Below are positions 8,444 through 17,528 of a DNA stretch of 64,000 bases, piece after piece (the stretch's first letter is position 1; each line of letters opens with the position of its first letter). A program made the translations under genes and the position numbers. The DNA is taken from positions 597,001 through 661,000 of the forward strand of contig NZ_CP032684.1 of the NCBI RefSeq assembly GCF_003627795.1, in the 5' to 3' direction. This DNA comes from Rhizobium sp. CCGE531. GTDB lineage: Bacteria > Pseudomonadota > Alphaproteobacteria > Rhizobiales > Rhizobiaceae. The notes under the pieces are model-generated. The model was not told where the DNA came from and made no database searches. It was given only the letters and a program-made list of their open reading frames with translations.

Positions 8444-9103
8444 TCAGACGTCGATCCCGACCGTATGCCTGATCGCCTGACGCAGTTCATCCAGTCCTTC
8501 ACTCTTCTCCGAGGAGGTCGCGAGAATGCCCGGATAGGCGGCTGGGCGCTTGCGGATTTTTTCGGCGGTATCGGCCAGCAGCTTCGGCAGGCCCGCTTCC
8601 TTGATCTTGTCCGTCTTGGTCAGCACGATCTGATAGGAAACAGCGGCCTTGTCGAGCAGACCCAGAACTTCCTCGTCGTTTTTTTTGATACCGTGGCGGC
8701 TGTCGATGAGCACATAGACGCGCTTCAGGGTCGTGCGTCCGCGCAAATAGTCGAAGACAAGCTTCGTCCAGGCATCCACCTGTTCCTTCGGCGCTTGCGC
8801 ATAGCCGTAGCCCGGCATGTCCACCAGCGCCATGGGCGGCAGATCGGCGCCTTCGCCGGAAAAGCCGTCGGGCACGAAATAGTTGAGCTCCTGCGTGCGG
8901 CCCGGCGTATTCGAGGTGCGCGCAAGCCCCTTGTGCCCCACAAGCGCATTGATCAGCGACGACTTGCCGACATTGGAGCGCCCGGCGAAAGCGACTTCGA
9001 AAGGCCCTTCCGGCGGCAGAAACTTCATGGCCGGCACGCCGCGGATGAAGATCCACGGGCGCCCGAAAAGCGGCTTGTCGTCTTTGGTCGTCTGGTCTGC
9101 CAT
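8444..9103 (-). CDS. engB: Ribosome biogenesis GTP-binding protein YihA/YsxC (EngB)
   Basis: A 219-residue Ras-like GTPase needed for 50S subunit assembly. G1 is GRSNVGKSS (about 42-50), G2 lies in [13 protein letters not shown]3 is DMPGYGYAQ and G4 is LTKTDKI. An N-terminal extension [15 protein letters not shown] precedes the G domain, as usual in alphaproteobacteria. It belongs to the rpmH-rnpA-yidC-engB-argB series, but here the arsenic island lies between it and yidC. Confidence 0.96.
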   Translation of the reverse strand: MADQTTKDDKPLFGRPWIFIRGVPAMKFLPPEGPFEVAFAGRSNVGKSSLINALVGHKGLARTSNTPGRTQELNYFVPDGFSGEGADLPPMALVDMPGYGYAQAPKEQVDAWTKLVFDYLRGRTTLKRVYVLIDSRHGIKKNDEEVLGLLDKAAVSYQIVLTKTDKIKEAGLPKLLADTAEKIRKRPAAYPGILATSSEKSEGLDELRQAIRHTVGIDV

Positions 9104-9227
9104 TCTCTCGATCTTTGCTTGTTTCGTGGATTGGCTTCAAGCTTTTGTCCGCGAAAGTCAAGTTTGGATCGGCATTTGGCTTCGTGGCGCCGAGCTTCGT
9201 TGTCGGCTCCAAAGAGTCATACAACGA

Positions 9228-9740
9228 CTAACTGCAGCACTTGGCGGCGTTTGCTGATCCGCAGCAGGCGGCAGCCTGGGTCTGCTCCGCCAGCCACCGG
9301 TCACGTGGCTTGCAGCTGGCCGCGCGCGCCGTGAGCTCGACATACACGGCATCGTCGCCGATAACAGGAGCCGATGCGCAGTAGAGCTGCATCGGCCGCA
9401 CCCCGTCGCTCACCTCAAAGGTCAGCCTCGCTGAACCGTCGAGCTGCACGTGCTCGGAAACTTTGCGGATGATGGCAGCGAATTTGCCCGCTGGCATATG
9501 GGTGCGGTCGCCTTCCTCGATATCCCAAAGCTGCACGAAAATCTCCGCCCAAGCTTCCGGGTTGGCCCCGCAGTCCAGTGCCGAAAACTGTCCGGCTTTG
9601 ACCTCGGTGACATGATAGCCCGGCCTCACCGGCCGGCCGTCATAGCGGAATACGAGGGGCAGATCGCGGGAAGCGGCCAAGGTCTCAAGCAGAAGCCCGA
9701 GGCTGATATCCGAAGCTGGGGTCTTGTCGATCGCATTCAT
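9228..9740 (-). CDS. DUF6428-like protein of the arsenic module, with Cys-rich tail
   Basis: A 170-residue soluble protein transcribed divergently from arsR. It has no signal peptide or membrane segment. The body has blocks such as ASRDLPLVFRYDGRPVRPGYHVTEVKAGQFSALDCG and WDIEEGDRTHMPAGKFAAIIRKV, which match my memory of DUF6428 proteins beside arsR genes. The C-terminus ends in closely spaced cysteines (ACCGSANAAKCCS), which could bind As(III) or a metal. The start at 9738-9740 is used because longer forms run across arsR on the other strand. It shares the palindromic operator with arsR, so arsenic-responsive control is likely. The biochemical role is unknown. Confidence 0.75.
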   Translation of the reverse strand: MNAIDKTPASDISLGLLLETLAASRDLPLVFRYDGRPVRPGYHVTEVKAGQFSALDCGANPEAWAEIFVQLWDIEEGDRTHMPAGKFAAIIRKVSEHVQLDGSARLTFEVSDGVRPMQLYCASAPVIGDDAVYVELTARAASCKPRDRWLAEQTQAAACCGSANAAKCCS

Positions 9741-9750
9741 TTGAGGTACT

Positions 9751-9786
9751 CCATATTTCAACATTTCAAGGATTGTTGAAATATGG
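9751..9786. promoter_or_regulatory. ArsR operator, perfect 13-bp inverted repeat
   Basis: CCATATTTCAACA (9751-9763) and TGTTGAAATATGG (9774-9786) are perfect reverse complements around a 10-bp spacer. The right arm contains the arsR start codon (9783). It fills the 42-bp gap between the divergent DUF6428 and arsR genes and so could repress both. Confidence 0.8.
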
Positions 9787-10136
9787 ATGAAGGTCAAGCC
9801 CTCGCTTCGTTCGGCGCGCTCTCTCAGGAGACCCGCCTGCAGATCGTCCGCATGCTCGTCGTTGCCGGCCCTGACGGCATGGCTGCGGGCGCGATTGCAG
9901 AGAAGCTCGACGTATCGCCCTCGAATGTCTCGTTCCATCTGAAGGAACTGGATCGGGCCGGCCTCATTGGCCAGCAGCGGGAATCCCGCTCTATTGTCTA
10001 CACCGCCAATTACGATGTGCTTGGAGGTCTCGTCCGCTTCCTGATGGAAGACTGCTGCGCGGGACATCCGGAGGTCTGTGCCCCGGCGGCGGAAGTCGCC
10101 GCCTGTTGTGTACCAGCTGCGAGAAACGTTCCATGA
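9783..10136 (+). CDS. arsR: ArsR-family arsenic-responsive repressor
   Basis: A 117-residue winged-helix repressor. The HTH region reads AGAIAEKLDVSPSNVSFHLKELDRAGL and the wing is GQQRESRSIVYTAN. The classical ELCVCDL metal site in the recognition region is absent. Instead, cysteines cluster C-terminally: EDCCAGHPEVC and ACC, so As(III) sensing probably uses the C-terminal end, as in the Agrobacterium/Acidithiobacillus type ArsR proteins. The start codon lies inside the operator; AAGGA about 12 bases upstream may serve as ribosome-binding site. It is the first gene of arsR-aqpS-arsC-MFS. Confidence 0.93.
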   Translation: MDEGQALASFGALSQETRLQIVRMLVVAGPDGMAAGAIAEKLDVSPSNVSFHLKELDRAGLIGQQRESRSIVYTANYDVLGGLVRFLMEDCCAGHPEVCAPAAEVAACCVPAARNVP

Positions 10137-10161
10137 ATATGCTGATCCGGGGCCTGAAACC

Positions 10162-10863
10162 ATGACATCTTTTCCGCTTTCACGCCGCCTTGTCTCGGAG
10201 GCCCTGGGCACGGCCCTCCTGGTCGCGACGGTCGTCGGTTCGGGCATCATGGCCGACCGGTTGACGACCGATACGGCGCTTGCGCTGCTCGCCAATACGC
10301 GGCCCACGGGGGCGATCCTTGTCGTGCTGATCGTCGTCCTGGGGCCGATATCCGGCGCTCACTTCAACCCCGTCGTATCGCTCGTCTTCATGATGCGCCG
10401 CGAGCTGACCGCGATGTCGGCCCTGGGCTATATCGTCGCGCAGATCCTTGGCGGGATTGCGGGGACGATCCTCGCACATGCCATGTTCGAACTGCCGCTG
10501 CTGCAGGCCTCGACAACCATCCGCAGCGGTGGGGCGCAATGGCTGGCCGAGGTGACGGCCACCTTCGGCCTTGTCTTCGTCATCCTCTCCGGCCTGCGGT
10601 TTCGCGCCGACGCCGTGGCATGGCTGGTCGGCCTCTACATCACGGCTGCCTACTGGTTCACCGCTTCCACCTCCTTCGCCAATCCGGCTGTCGCAATCGC
10701 CCGCTCGCTGACGAACACCTTCGCCGGCATCCGTCCCGTTGATCTGCCGGGTTTTATCGTGGCGGAAATCCTCGGCGCATTGCTGGCACTGACGCTAGCG
10801 AACTGGCTGCTGATGGAAGCCCGCAATCCTCAAGCTCTCGCTGAAACGGAACCTGCCCCATGA
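10162..10863 (+). CDS. aqpS: Aquaglyceroporin AqpS, arsenite channel
   Basis: A 233-residue six-helix major intrinsic protein. The two NPA-type pore loops are present: GAHFNPVVS (Asn-Pro-Val, an altered first box) and SFANPAVAIARSL. In Sinorhizobium meliloti the arsR-aqpS-arsC-arsH operon uses AqpS as a passive exit for arsenite made by ArsC; gene order here is the same. The start at 10162 follows an in-frame upstream extension that lies inside arsR. The last four bases overlap arsC (ATGA). The protein sits in the inner membrane. Confidence rests on both sequence and context. Confidence 0.93.
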   Translation: MTSFPLSRRLVSEALGTALLVATVVGSGIMADRLTTDTALALLANTRPTGAILVVLIVVLGPISGAHFNPVVSLVFMMRRELTAMSALGYIVAQILGGIAGTILAHAMFELPLLQASTTIRSGGAQWLAEVTATFGLVFVILSGLRFRADAVAWLVGLYITAAYWFTASTSFANPAVAIARSLTNTFAGIRPVDLPGFIVAEILGALLALTLANWLLMEARNPQALAETEPAP

Positions 10864-11288
10864 CCATGGATGTTACGATCTACCACAATCCCGACTGCGG
10901 CACCTCGCGCAACACACTGGCGATGATCCGCAATGCGGGCATCGAGCCGACCGTCATCGAATACCTGAGCAATCCGCCAAGTCGCGATGATCTCATCAAG
11001 ATGATCGCCCATTCGGGTTTGACCGTCCGGCAGGCGATCCGCGAAAAGGGCACGGCCTATGCCGAGCTCGGCCTCGACAATCCGGACCTGACCGATGCCC
11101 AGTTGCTCGACGCGATGTTGAAGGATCCGATCCTGATTAACCGCCCGTTCGTCGTCACGCCCATGGGCACGCGTCTGGCCCGGCCTTCGGAAGTCGTCCT
11201 GGATATCCTGCCCGATACGCATAAAGGCCCGTTCACCAAGGAAGATGGCGAGCAGGTTCTCGATGCAGACGGCAAGCGCCTTGTCTGA
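10860..11288 (+). CDS. arsC: Arsenate reductase, glutaredoxin-coupled ArsC
   Basis: A 142-residue ArsC of the glutaredoxin/glutathione-dependent type. The catalytic cysteine is in YHNPDCGTSRNTL (CxxxxR-like loop), and the conserved arginine-bearing segments LINRPFVVTPMGTRLARP follow. It reduces arsenate to arsenite, which AqpS or the MFS protein can then release. It is translationally coupled to aqpS by an ATGA overlap, and its end overlaps the next gene. Confidence 0.95.
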   Translation: MTMDVTIYHNPDCGTSRNTLAMIRNAGIEPTVIEYLSNPPSRDDLIKMIAHSGLTVRQAIREKGTAYAELGLDNPDLTDAQLLDAMLKDPILINRPFVVTPMGTRLARPSEVVLDILPDTHKGPFTKEDGEQVLDADGKRLV

Positions 11289-12456
11289 ACGGGTGCCCCT
11301 TCTTGCTGTGCTCGCGCTTGGCGTCACACAGATCATGGGGTACGGCACCCTCTATTACAGCTTCAGCATCCTCGCGCCCGATATGGCCGCGCAGTTCGCA
11401 TGGTCGAGCGAATGGGTTTTCGGCGCATTGTCGGTCGCACTTCTGACAGGCGGCCTCACGGCACCGTGGCTGGGCGTGCTGTTCGACAGGATCGGCGCCG
11501 CACGGGTGATGACGATCGGCTCCTTCGTGGCGGCCGCCGCTCTGGCCGCCTGCGCCTTCGCGCCCAACAAGGCGGCCTACGTCGTAGCCCTCATTGCGAT
11601 CGAGGTTTCAGCCAATCTGGTCCAGTATGGCGCGGCCTTTGCGCTGCTCGTGCAAATCCGGCCACAGGTCGCTTCTCGCAGCATCACCTATCTGACGCTG
11701 ATTGCCGGGTTTGCCTCGACAATCTTCTGGCCGATAACCACGGCACTCCACGCGCATCTCGCCTGGCAGAACGTCTATCTGATTTTCGCCGTCCTCAATC
11801 TCTGTATCTGCCTGCCGATCCACGCGTGGTTGTCGCGTCAGGGAACCACGCGCGGGGCGAAGGCATCGACCGCCGCTCCGCGCGTCGAGGGTGTGTTGCC
11901 ACCCGCTCGCCGCCGCCTTGGCTTTGCGATCATGGTCACGGGTTTTTCGCTGATGTCGCTCGTCAGCTCGGCCATTCTGGTGCATCTAGTGCCGCTGCTG
12001 TCCGGCCTCGGCCTTGGCGCGACCGCGGCCCTCGTAGGGACACTCTTCGGCCCGTCGCAGGTCGGCAGCCGCCTCATCAACATGGTGTTCGGCAAGAACC
12101 TGCCCGCACTCCATCTGGCCTTGATCGCCTCGACGCTAATTCCGGGCGGAGTGCTTGTGCTTCTGCTTTCGGCGCCATCCGTGCCCGCCGCCATGGCCTT
12201 CGCGATGATCTTCGGCATGGGCAACGGCCTCCTGAGCATCGTCACCGGGACGCTGCCTCTGCATCTTTTCGGCAGCGACGGCTACGGGAGGCTTCAGGGG
12301 AAGATGATGGCGGCGCGGCTGATCCTTTCAGCTCTTGCCCCGTTCGTCCTGGCCTTCGCGATGGAGAATATCGGCATCACACCGTCACTTGCCGTCACAG
12401 CTGCTCTGGGTGGGCTTTCCATCGTTGCTCTATCGTCCATCGCAGCATTGCGATGA
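11263..12456 (+). CDS. MFS transporter at the end of the arsenic operon (possible ArsK-like efflux protein)
   Basis: An approximately 397-residue major facilitator with twelve predicted membrane segments. The family motif between helices 2 and 3 is GVLFDRIGAARVM. It begins inside the end of arsC (an earlier ATG at 11245 is also possible), so it belongs to the arsenic operon. S. meliloti has arsH at this position, so the module differs. Agrobacterium ArsK is an MFS arsenite/antimonite exporter, and ArsJ exports an arseno-sugar but needs a neighbouring GAPDH gene, which is absent. ArsK-like efflux is therefore the better guess, from context. Confidence 0.8.
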   Translation: MQTASALSERVPLLAVLALGVTQIMGYGTLYYSFSILAPDMAAQFAWSSEWVFGALSVALLTGGLTAPWLGVLFDRIGAARVMTIGSFVAAAALAACAFAPNKAAYVVALIAIEVSANLVQYGAAFALLVQIRPQVASRSITYLTLIAGFASTIFWPITTALHAHLAWQNVYLIFAVLNLCICLPIHAWLSRQGTTRGAKASTAAPRVEGVLPPARRRLGFAIMVTGFSLMSLVSSAILVHLVPLLSGLGLGATAALVGTLFGPSQVGSRLINMVFGKNLPALHLALIASTLIPGGVLVLLLSAPSVPAAMAFAMIFGMGNGLLSIVTGTLPLHLFGSDGYGRLQGKMMAARLILSALAPFVLAFAMENIGITPSLAVTAALGGLSIVALSSIAALR

Positions 12457-12533
12457 CCGCTAGTGGCGGCGCATTGTTGCCGCGTGCCTCCGATACCGCA
12501 GTTCCTGTCGATGGCATCTGCCGCCAAATAAAG

Positions 12534-12559
12534 AAAAGCCCCGCCGGAGCGGGGCTTTT
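12534..12559. terminator. Bidirectional terminator between the arsenic operon and yidC
   Basis: AAAAGCCCCGC and GCGGGGCTTTT form an 11-bp stem with a 4-base loop, with T-runs in both directions. It lies between the converging MFS and yidC stop codons and should end both transcripts. Confidence 0.88.
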
Positions 12560-12563
12560 GCCG

Positions 12564-14369
12564 TCATTTCGATGGGGCCGGTTTTCGCTTGAACAGGCCC
12601 TTCAGATTGTCGAAGAGCTCCACCTTCACGCCATGGCGCTTCATGATGATCGACTGCTGGATGACCGAGAGCGTGTTGTTCCAGGCCCAGTAGATCACGA
12701 GGCCGGCCGGGAAGCTTGCCAGCATGAACATGAATACCAGCGGCATCCAGTTGAAGATCATCGCCTGCGTCGGGTCCGGCGGGGTCGGGTTCATGCGCAT
12801 CTGGAAGAACATGGTGACACCCATGATCAGCGGCCAGACGCCGAGATGCAGGATGGTCGGGGCCGCAAAGGGCAGCAGGCCGAACAGATTGACGATCGAG
12901 GTCGGATCCGGCGCGGAAAGGTCCTGGATCCAGCCGAAGAACGGTGCGTGGCGCATCTCGATGGTGATGTAGATCACCTTGTAGAGCGAGAAGAAGATCG
13001 GGATCTGCAGGAGCACAGGCCAGCAGCCCGCGATCGGGTTGATCTTCTCTTCCTTGTAGAGCTGCATCGTTGCCTGTTGCAGCCCCATGCGGTCGTCGGC
13101 GAACTTGGCCTTCAGCTCTTCCATCTTCGGCTGCATGCGCTTCATGTTCGCCATCGAGGCATATTGCCGGCTGGCGAGCGGGAAGAAGAGCGCCTTCACA
13201 ACGATGGTGGTGCAGAGGATGGCGACGCCGAAATTGCCGAAGTAGCGGAAGAAGAAGTCCATCAGCTTGAACATCGGCTTGGTGATGAAATAGAACCAGC
13301 CCCAGTCGATCAGGCGGTCGAAGCGCGGGATCGAGTAGCTGGTCTCATAGCGGTCGATGACCGGAACTTCCTTGGCGCCGGCGAAGACGAGGTTCTTCAG
13401 GTCGATCGACTGACCGGGAGCGACCGTGATGGCATCTTCCTTATAGTCGGCCTGGTAGCGTGGCGTGCCGTCGGTGAAGTGCGAGAAGCGGGCATCATAT
13501 GCGGTCGCCTGCGGCGGCACGATGGTTGCGGCCCAGTACTTGTCCGTCATGCCGAGCCAGCCGCCCGTCGCCTTGGCGGGCGTCGTGGCTTCCTTTTCCG
13601 TCGCGGCATACTTGGTCTCGATCAGGCCGTCGTCCCCGATGACGCCGATGAAGCCTTCATGCAGGACGTAGGCGGAAGGCGTCTCGGGCTTGTTGTAGCG
13701 GGTGACGCGGCCATAGCTCGACAGCGAAACAGGCGCCTGGCCGCTGTTGGCGATCTTGTCGCTGATCGTGAACATGTAGCGATCGTCGACGGAGATCGTG
13801 CGGGTGAAGGTGACGCCCTTGTCGTTGGTGTAGGACAGCGTCACTGGCGTCTTGTCGGTCAGCCTGTCGCCGCTTGCGAGCGTCCACACGGTAGACGGGC
13901 CGGGAACCGCGCCCGTCGTTTCGCCGCCGACATAGCCGAGCTCGGTGAAGTAGCCGTCCTTGGTGTCGGCCGGGCTGAACAGCGTGATGATCGGGCTGCT
14001 CTTGTCGACAGTCTCGTGATAGGTCTTGAGACGGAGATCGTCGAGGCGGGCGCCTTCCAGGTTGATGGAACCGGCAAGTGCCGGCGTATCGATGACGACG
14101 CGCGAGGAAGCGGTCTTGGCGACGGACTGGTCGCGGCTGAGAACCGTCGGCGCCGTCTGGCCGTTTGCCGGCAGCGAACCGTTCACCGCGGTGCCCGCGG
14201 CAGGCGATTGCGTCGTCTGAGCCTGCTGGGTCTGCTGGTGCTGCTTGGCGGCCTGTTCGGCCTGGCGCTGCGCTTCAAGGCGCGGATTCATATAGAAAAA
14301 CTGCCAGCCGAGAACAATCAGCACAGACAGTGCAATTGCAATGAAGTAATTGCGGTTGTTTTCCATCAT
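12564..14369 (-). CDS. yidC: Membrane protein insertase YidC
   Basis: The 601 residues have the Gram-negative YidC layout: an N-terminal anchor (about 5-25, [18 protein letters not shown]), a Gln/Ala-rich linker (about 33-65), a large periplasmic beta domain (about 70-350), and a conserved core of five membrane segments from about 370, including the cytoplasmic hairpin [19 protein letters not shown] and [15 protein letters not shown]. It inserts proteins with or without SecYEG. The start overlaps the rnpA stop (ATGA), so rpmH-rnpA-yidC form one operon. Confidence 0.97.
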   Translation of the reverse strand: MMENNRNYFIAIALSVLIVLGWQFFYMNPRLEAQRQAEQAAKQHQQTQQAQTTQSPAAGTAVNGSLPANGQTAPTVLSRDQSVAKTASSRVVIDTPALAGSINLEGARLDDLRLKTYHETVDKSSPIITLFSPADTKDGYFTELGYVGGETTGAVPGPSTVWTLASGDRLTDKTPVTLSYTNDKGVTFTRTISVDDRYMFTISDKIANSGQAPVSLSSYGRVTRYNKPETPSAYVLHEGFIGVIGDDGLIETKYAATEKEATTPAKATGGWLGMTDKYWAATIVPPQATAYDARFSHFTDGTPRYQADYKEDAITVAPGQSIDLKNLVFAGAKEVPVIDRYETSYSIPRFDRLIDWGWFYFITKPMFKLMDFFFRYFGNFGVAILCTTIVVKALFFPLASRQYASMANMKRMQPKMEELKAKFADDRMGLQQATMQLYKEEKINPIAGCWPVLLQIPIFFSLYKVIYITIEMRHAPFFGWIQDLSAPDPTSIVNLFGLLPFAAPTILHLGVWPLIMGVTMFFQMRMNPTPPDPTQAMIFNWMPLVFMFMLASFPAGLVIYWAWNNTLSVIQQSIIMKRHGVKVELFDNLKGLFKRKPAPSK

Positions 14370-14767
14370 ACTTTCCTGGAGCGGTCCGTTTCCGACCGTC
14401 GGTGTTTCGGCCTGGTTTCGATGCGGCTTACGAGTTCGCTCGCCAGTTTTTCGAAAGGCGCGGTCAGCACCTCGCGTCGCGCGACAACCACATAGTCGTG
14501 TCCGGGCTGCATTGCAAATCCGGCATGAAGCCGCACGGCTTCTTTCAGCCTGCGCCGCATGCGGTTGCGCTCCACCGCGTTGCCATGTTTTTTGGTAACG
14601 GTAAAACCGACGCGGGGTTCGGCGTCGGCGGTCTTGCGGTCCAGCATCTCTATCAGGAAGAAGCTGCCTCGGCGCTTCTCGCCTTCGCGGACGGCAAGAA
14701 ACTGCGGCCGGCTTTTCAGCCGCCCGACAGTCTTTTTGGGTCGTTCATTCGTCAATTTGCCCGCCAT
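14366..14767 (-). CDS. rnpA: Ribonuclease P protein component
   Basis: A 133-residue basic protein that binds the RNase P RNA and helps mature tRNA 5' ends. The RNR signature [21 protein letters not shown] is intact (about 74-94), preceded by PRVGFTVT. The N-terminus [20 protein letters not shown] fits the family. It lies 25 bases after rpmH and overlaps yidC by four bases. Confidence 0.96.
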   Translation of the reverse strand: MAGKLTNERPKKTVGRLKSRPQFLAVREGEKRRGSFFLIEMLDRKTADAEPRVGFTVTKKHGNAVERNRMRRRLKEAVRLHAGFAMQPGHDYVVVARREVLTAPFEKLASELVSRIETRPKHRRSETDRSRKV

Positions 14768-14792
14768 CCTGGATCATCGGGCACTTCGGCCC

Positions 14793-14927
14793 TTAGGCCG
14801 AAAGACGCTTGCGGCCACGGTTGCGGCGAGCGGAAAGAACCGCGCGGCCGCCCTTGGTAGCCATGCGCGCACGGAAGCCGTGGCGACGCTTGCGGACAAG
14901 CTTGGATGGTTGGTAGGTACGCTTCAT
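14793..14927 (-). CDS. rpmH: 50S ribosomal protein L34
   Basis: A 44-residue, very basic protein. It begins [20 protein letters not shown] and ends NRGRKRLSA, the universal L34 pattern. It is the first gene of the rpmH-rnpA-yidC operon. Confidence 0.97.
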   Translation of the reverse strand: MKRTYQPSKLVRKRRHGFRARMATKGGRAVLSARRNRGRKRLSA

Positions 14928-15346
14928 TTATTTAAACACCGCGGAGTGCGGCCCTTCTTGAGCTTTGCTTCAATAGCAAGGAGCGTTGTTGATTATGGCG
15001 AACGGACTTGGCCCGCAAGAGCAGGCACCGTGACCGGACGTGCGCGGGCTTATACGGATCAAGGCTCCGGAAGTCAATTATATGGGCGCAGATTCCTTGA
15101 ATATAGGCAATTTCGCGCGATCGGCGGCGGTTGGTCTTTATATGGTCGCGGCTCCCGGCGGAATGTGCGCACAACCTTAAATATAGATTGCGCAATCTCT
15201 AAAATATACGGCAAGTATAGTGAGGAATGTCAGACGTTTAGATTAAAAATAACTCAATATAACATTAATGATTTTAGCCGATATCTAGCTCTATGTCGTA
15301 AAACCCATCGATTTATGGGGGATGGGATCTGCGCCGGAGGGGTATT
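14928..15346. other. AT-rich divergent intergenic region between rpmH and the chemoreceptor gene
   Basis: This 419-base gap holds the rpmH-operon promoter on the minus strand and the chemoreceptor promoter on the plus strand. The half near the chemoreceptor (about 15160-15300) is strikingly AT-rich. A short inverted repeat AGATTGCGCAATCT lies at about 15186-15199. No convincing gene was seen. Confidence 0.5.
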
Positions 15347-17356
15347 GTGAAAATTCGCGGTAAAATAAATCTGCTTGTATCTGTCATGGCTGGGGCGGCG
15401 CTTCTGATTGGCGCCACTGCCCTCTATGCGTTGCATCAATATGACCAAAAATTACAGAGCTATGAGCAGACGGCGAGCCGCGCTTACATGGGCGAGCGCC
15501 TGAACCGCTACGTGACCGCGGTGGTCATGGAAGCGCGCGGCATCTATGCCGCCGCTGCGGCAAAGGACGTCAAACCCTTTGCCGATGGGCTGATGGCGGA
15601 TCTCGATGAAATCGACAAGGTACTGACGAACTGGGCGCCTCTGGTGCCGGAGGCGCAGAAGCCGGAATTCACCAAGCTGCAGGCCCGCGCCCAGGAGTTT
15701 CGCGTTTTTCGCACGGAAACGGCCAGGCTCAGCGTGACCGATGGCCCCGATGCCGCCGGCAAGCAGGGCAACAACGAGGCGAACCGCGCCAACCGCAAGG
15801 CTTTCCAGGCTGAGATCGATGCGGTCGTCCAGACTGACAAGGCGGAACTTGCCAAGGCGGAGGCCGAGATTACAACCTTCCACAGCAACGTCCTGTGGGT
15901 CGTCGTCGGCATCATGGTCGCCGGTATCGCGGCTGGCGTCGGCCTCGGCGCCTATATCGGAACCGTCCATCTGAGCCGCCCGATCCGCAAAGTGACCGAT
16001 GCGATAAAGAATGTCGCCAACGGTCATTTCGATATAGGGGTGCCGTTTGCTGGCCGTGGCGACGAAATCGGCGAGATGGCGGCGGCCGTCGACGTCTTCA
16101 AGGAAAACGGCATTGCCGTGCGCCGCATGAACGCCGAGGAAACGGCCATGCGCGCCAAGAGCGACGAGCTTCAGTCGAGCATGTCTCTCGCAGTCTCGGC
16201 CGCAGCGGCCGGCGATTTCAGCCACCGCATCGGGAAGGATTACGGCGACGCCAATCTCAATCGCTTTGCTGGCAACGTCAACGAGCTGTTGATGAGCGTC
16301 GATAGAGGCATCGGTGAAGTCCGCCGCGTCATTGCGAGCCTGGCTGACGGTGATCTGACGCAGGCGATGAAGGGCGAATTCCAGGGTGCCTTTGCCGAGT
16401 TGCAGCAGAACGTCAATGCGACGCTCGCAACGCTGAAGAGCACCATGAGCGAAGTGCGCGGGACCACCGGTTCGATCAACTCCAACACCAATGAACTGCG
16501 CCACGCCAGCGACGACCTCTCCAAGCGCACCGAACAGCAGGCGGCCGCTCTCGAGGAAACCTCGGCAGCGCTCGACGAGATCACCTCCGTCGTGCAGAAC
16601 TCGACGGAGCGGGCGCGCGAGGCGAGCGTCATGGTCGGCGAAGCCAAGGACGACGCGGCTCGCTCCGGCACGGTGGTTCGCAACGCGATCGACGCCATGG
16701 GCCGCATCGAACAGGCCTCGCGCGAGATCAGCCAGATCATCGGCGTGATCGACGACATCGCCTTCCAGACCAATCTTCTCGCATTGAACGCAGGCGTCGA
16801 GGCGGCGCGTGCCGGCGAGGCGGGCAAGGGCTTCGCCGTCGTCGCTCAGGAGGTGCGCGAGCTCGCTCAGCGCTCCGCCACGGCGGCCAAGGATATCAAG
16901 GCGCTGATCGGCAAGTCCGGCGGCGAGGTGCAGGTCGGCGTCAAGCTCGTGCAGGCGACCGGCGAGGCACTGTCCTCCATCGAGGCCCGCGTGCTGAAAA
17001 TCAACGATCACATCCATTCGATAGCGACAGCGGCGCGCGAACAGGCAACGGGCCTGTCCGAGGTGAACAAGGCCGTCAACCAGATGGACGAAGTCACCCA
17101 GCGCAATGCCGCCATGGTCGAGGAAATGTCGGCTGCGACCCATCGCCTGGCGGGCGAAGCCGATGGCCTTGTCCATCTCGTCTCGCGCTTCAAGGTGGAT
17201 GCCGCCAATGTCTCCGCACCCGTGGCCGCCCGCACCGAGACGCATCGTCCCACAGCCTCGCCGGCACGCCGCATGATCGATAGGGTCGCGACCGCGTTCG
17301 GAGGCGGCGCGGCGGCCGCACCGGCCACCGCGGCCAAGGGCTGGGAAGAATTCTGA
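15347..17356 (+). CDS. Methyl-accepting chemotaxis protein
   Basis: A 669-residue membrane chemoreceptor. It has a first membrane segment (about 8-29), a periplasmic helical sensor of about 160 residues, a second membrane segment (about 183-207), a HAMP domain (RPIRKVTDAIKNVANGHFDI) and a cytoplasmic signalling coiled coil. The hairpin tip DDIAFQTNLLALNAGVEAAR (about 467-486) binds CheA/CheW. The protein ends GWEEF, a tethering pentapeptide for CheR/CheB. The start is GTG at 15347 with GGAGGGG before it. No other che gene is near. The ligand is unknown. Confidence 0.93.
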   Translation: MKIRGKINLLVSVMAGAALLIGATALYALHQYDQKLQSYEQTASRAYMGERLNRYVTAVVMEARGIYAAAAAKDVKPFADGLMADLDEIDKVLTNWAPLVPEAQKPEFTKLQARAQEFRVFRTETARLSVTDGPDAAGKQGNNEANRANRKAFQAEIDAVVQTDKAELAKAEAEITTFHSNVLWVVVGIMVAGIAAGVGLGAYIGTVHLSRPIRKVTDAIKNVANGHFDIGVPFAGRGDEIGEMAAAVDVFKENGIAVRRMNAEETAMRAKSDELQSSMSLAVSAAAAGDFSHRIGKDYGDANLNRFAGNVNELLMSVDRGIGEVRRVIASLADGDLTQAMKGEFQGAFAELQQNVNATLATLKSTMSEVRGTTGSINSNTNELRHASDDLSKRTEQQAAALEETSAALDEITSVVQNSTERAREASVMVGEAKDDAARSGTVVRNAIDAMGRIEQASREISQIIGVIDDIAFQTNLLALNAGVEAARAGEAGKGFAVVAQEVRELAQRSATAAKDIKALIGKSGGEVQVGVKLVQATGEALSSIEARVLKINDHIHSIATAAREQATGLSEVNKAVNQMDEVTQRNAAMVEEMSAATHRLAGEADGLVHLVSRFKVDAANVSAPVAARTETHRPTASPARRMIDRVATAFGGGAAAAPATAAKGWEEF

Positions 17357-17378
17357 TCTTTCGAATGGGAAGCTAAAT

Positions 17379-17420
17379 GCAAGGCCGGCCAAGGCGCCCG
17401 AACGGCGCGGCCGGCCTTGC
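17379..17420 (+). terminator. Terminator hairpin after the chemoreceptor gene
   Basis: GCAAGGCCGGCC and GGCCGGCCTTGC are perfect complements with an inner GCGCC/GGCGC pairing. The 3' side continues CTGTTTGTCC, a weak T-run. It separates the chemoreceptor from the kinase gene. Confidence 0.65.
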
Positions 17421-17528
17421 CTGTTTGTCCAAGCGCGGAGCCGATTGGAAAAAAGCCCATAATCACCTATTATCCAGTTTCGATGAGGTCGCCATCAGGT
17501 CGCTTTGCAGCGAAGCGGGACAATTGAA

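Noticed and set aside
11400..14495. Very long plus-strand open frame (1031 codons)
   Set aside because: It runs in a second frame through the MFS gene and then antisense to yidC; composition is Arg/Pro/His-rich without domains. GC-rich genes create such frames.
14928..15346. Possible replication origin near rpmH
   Set aside because: The AT-rich stretch has no clear cluster of DnaA boxes, and dnaA is not adjacent. In alphaproteobacteria the origin is usually elsewhere (near hemE or similar).
15452..17392. 646-codon minus-strand frame
   Set aside because: Antisense of the chemoreceptor gene, which has clear HAMP and signalling motifs. No motif or ribosome-binding site in the antisense frame.
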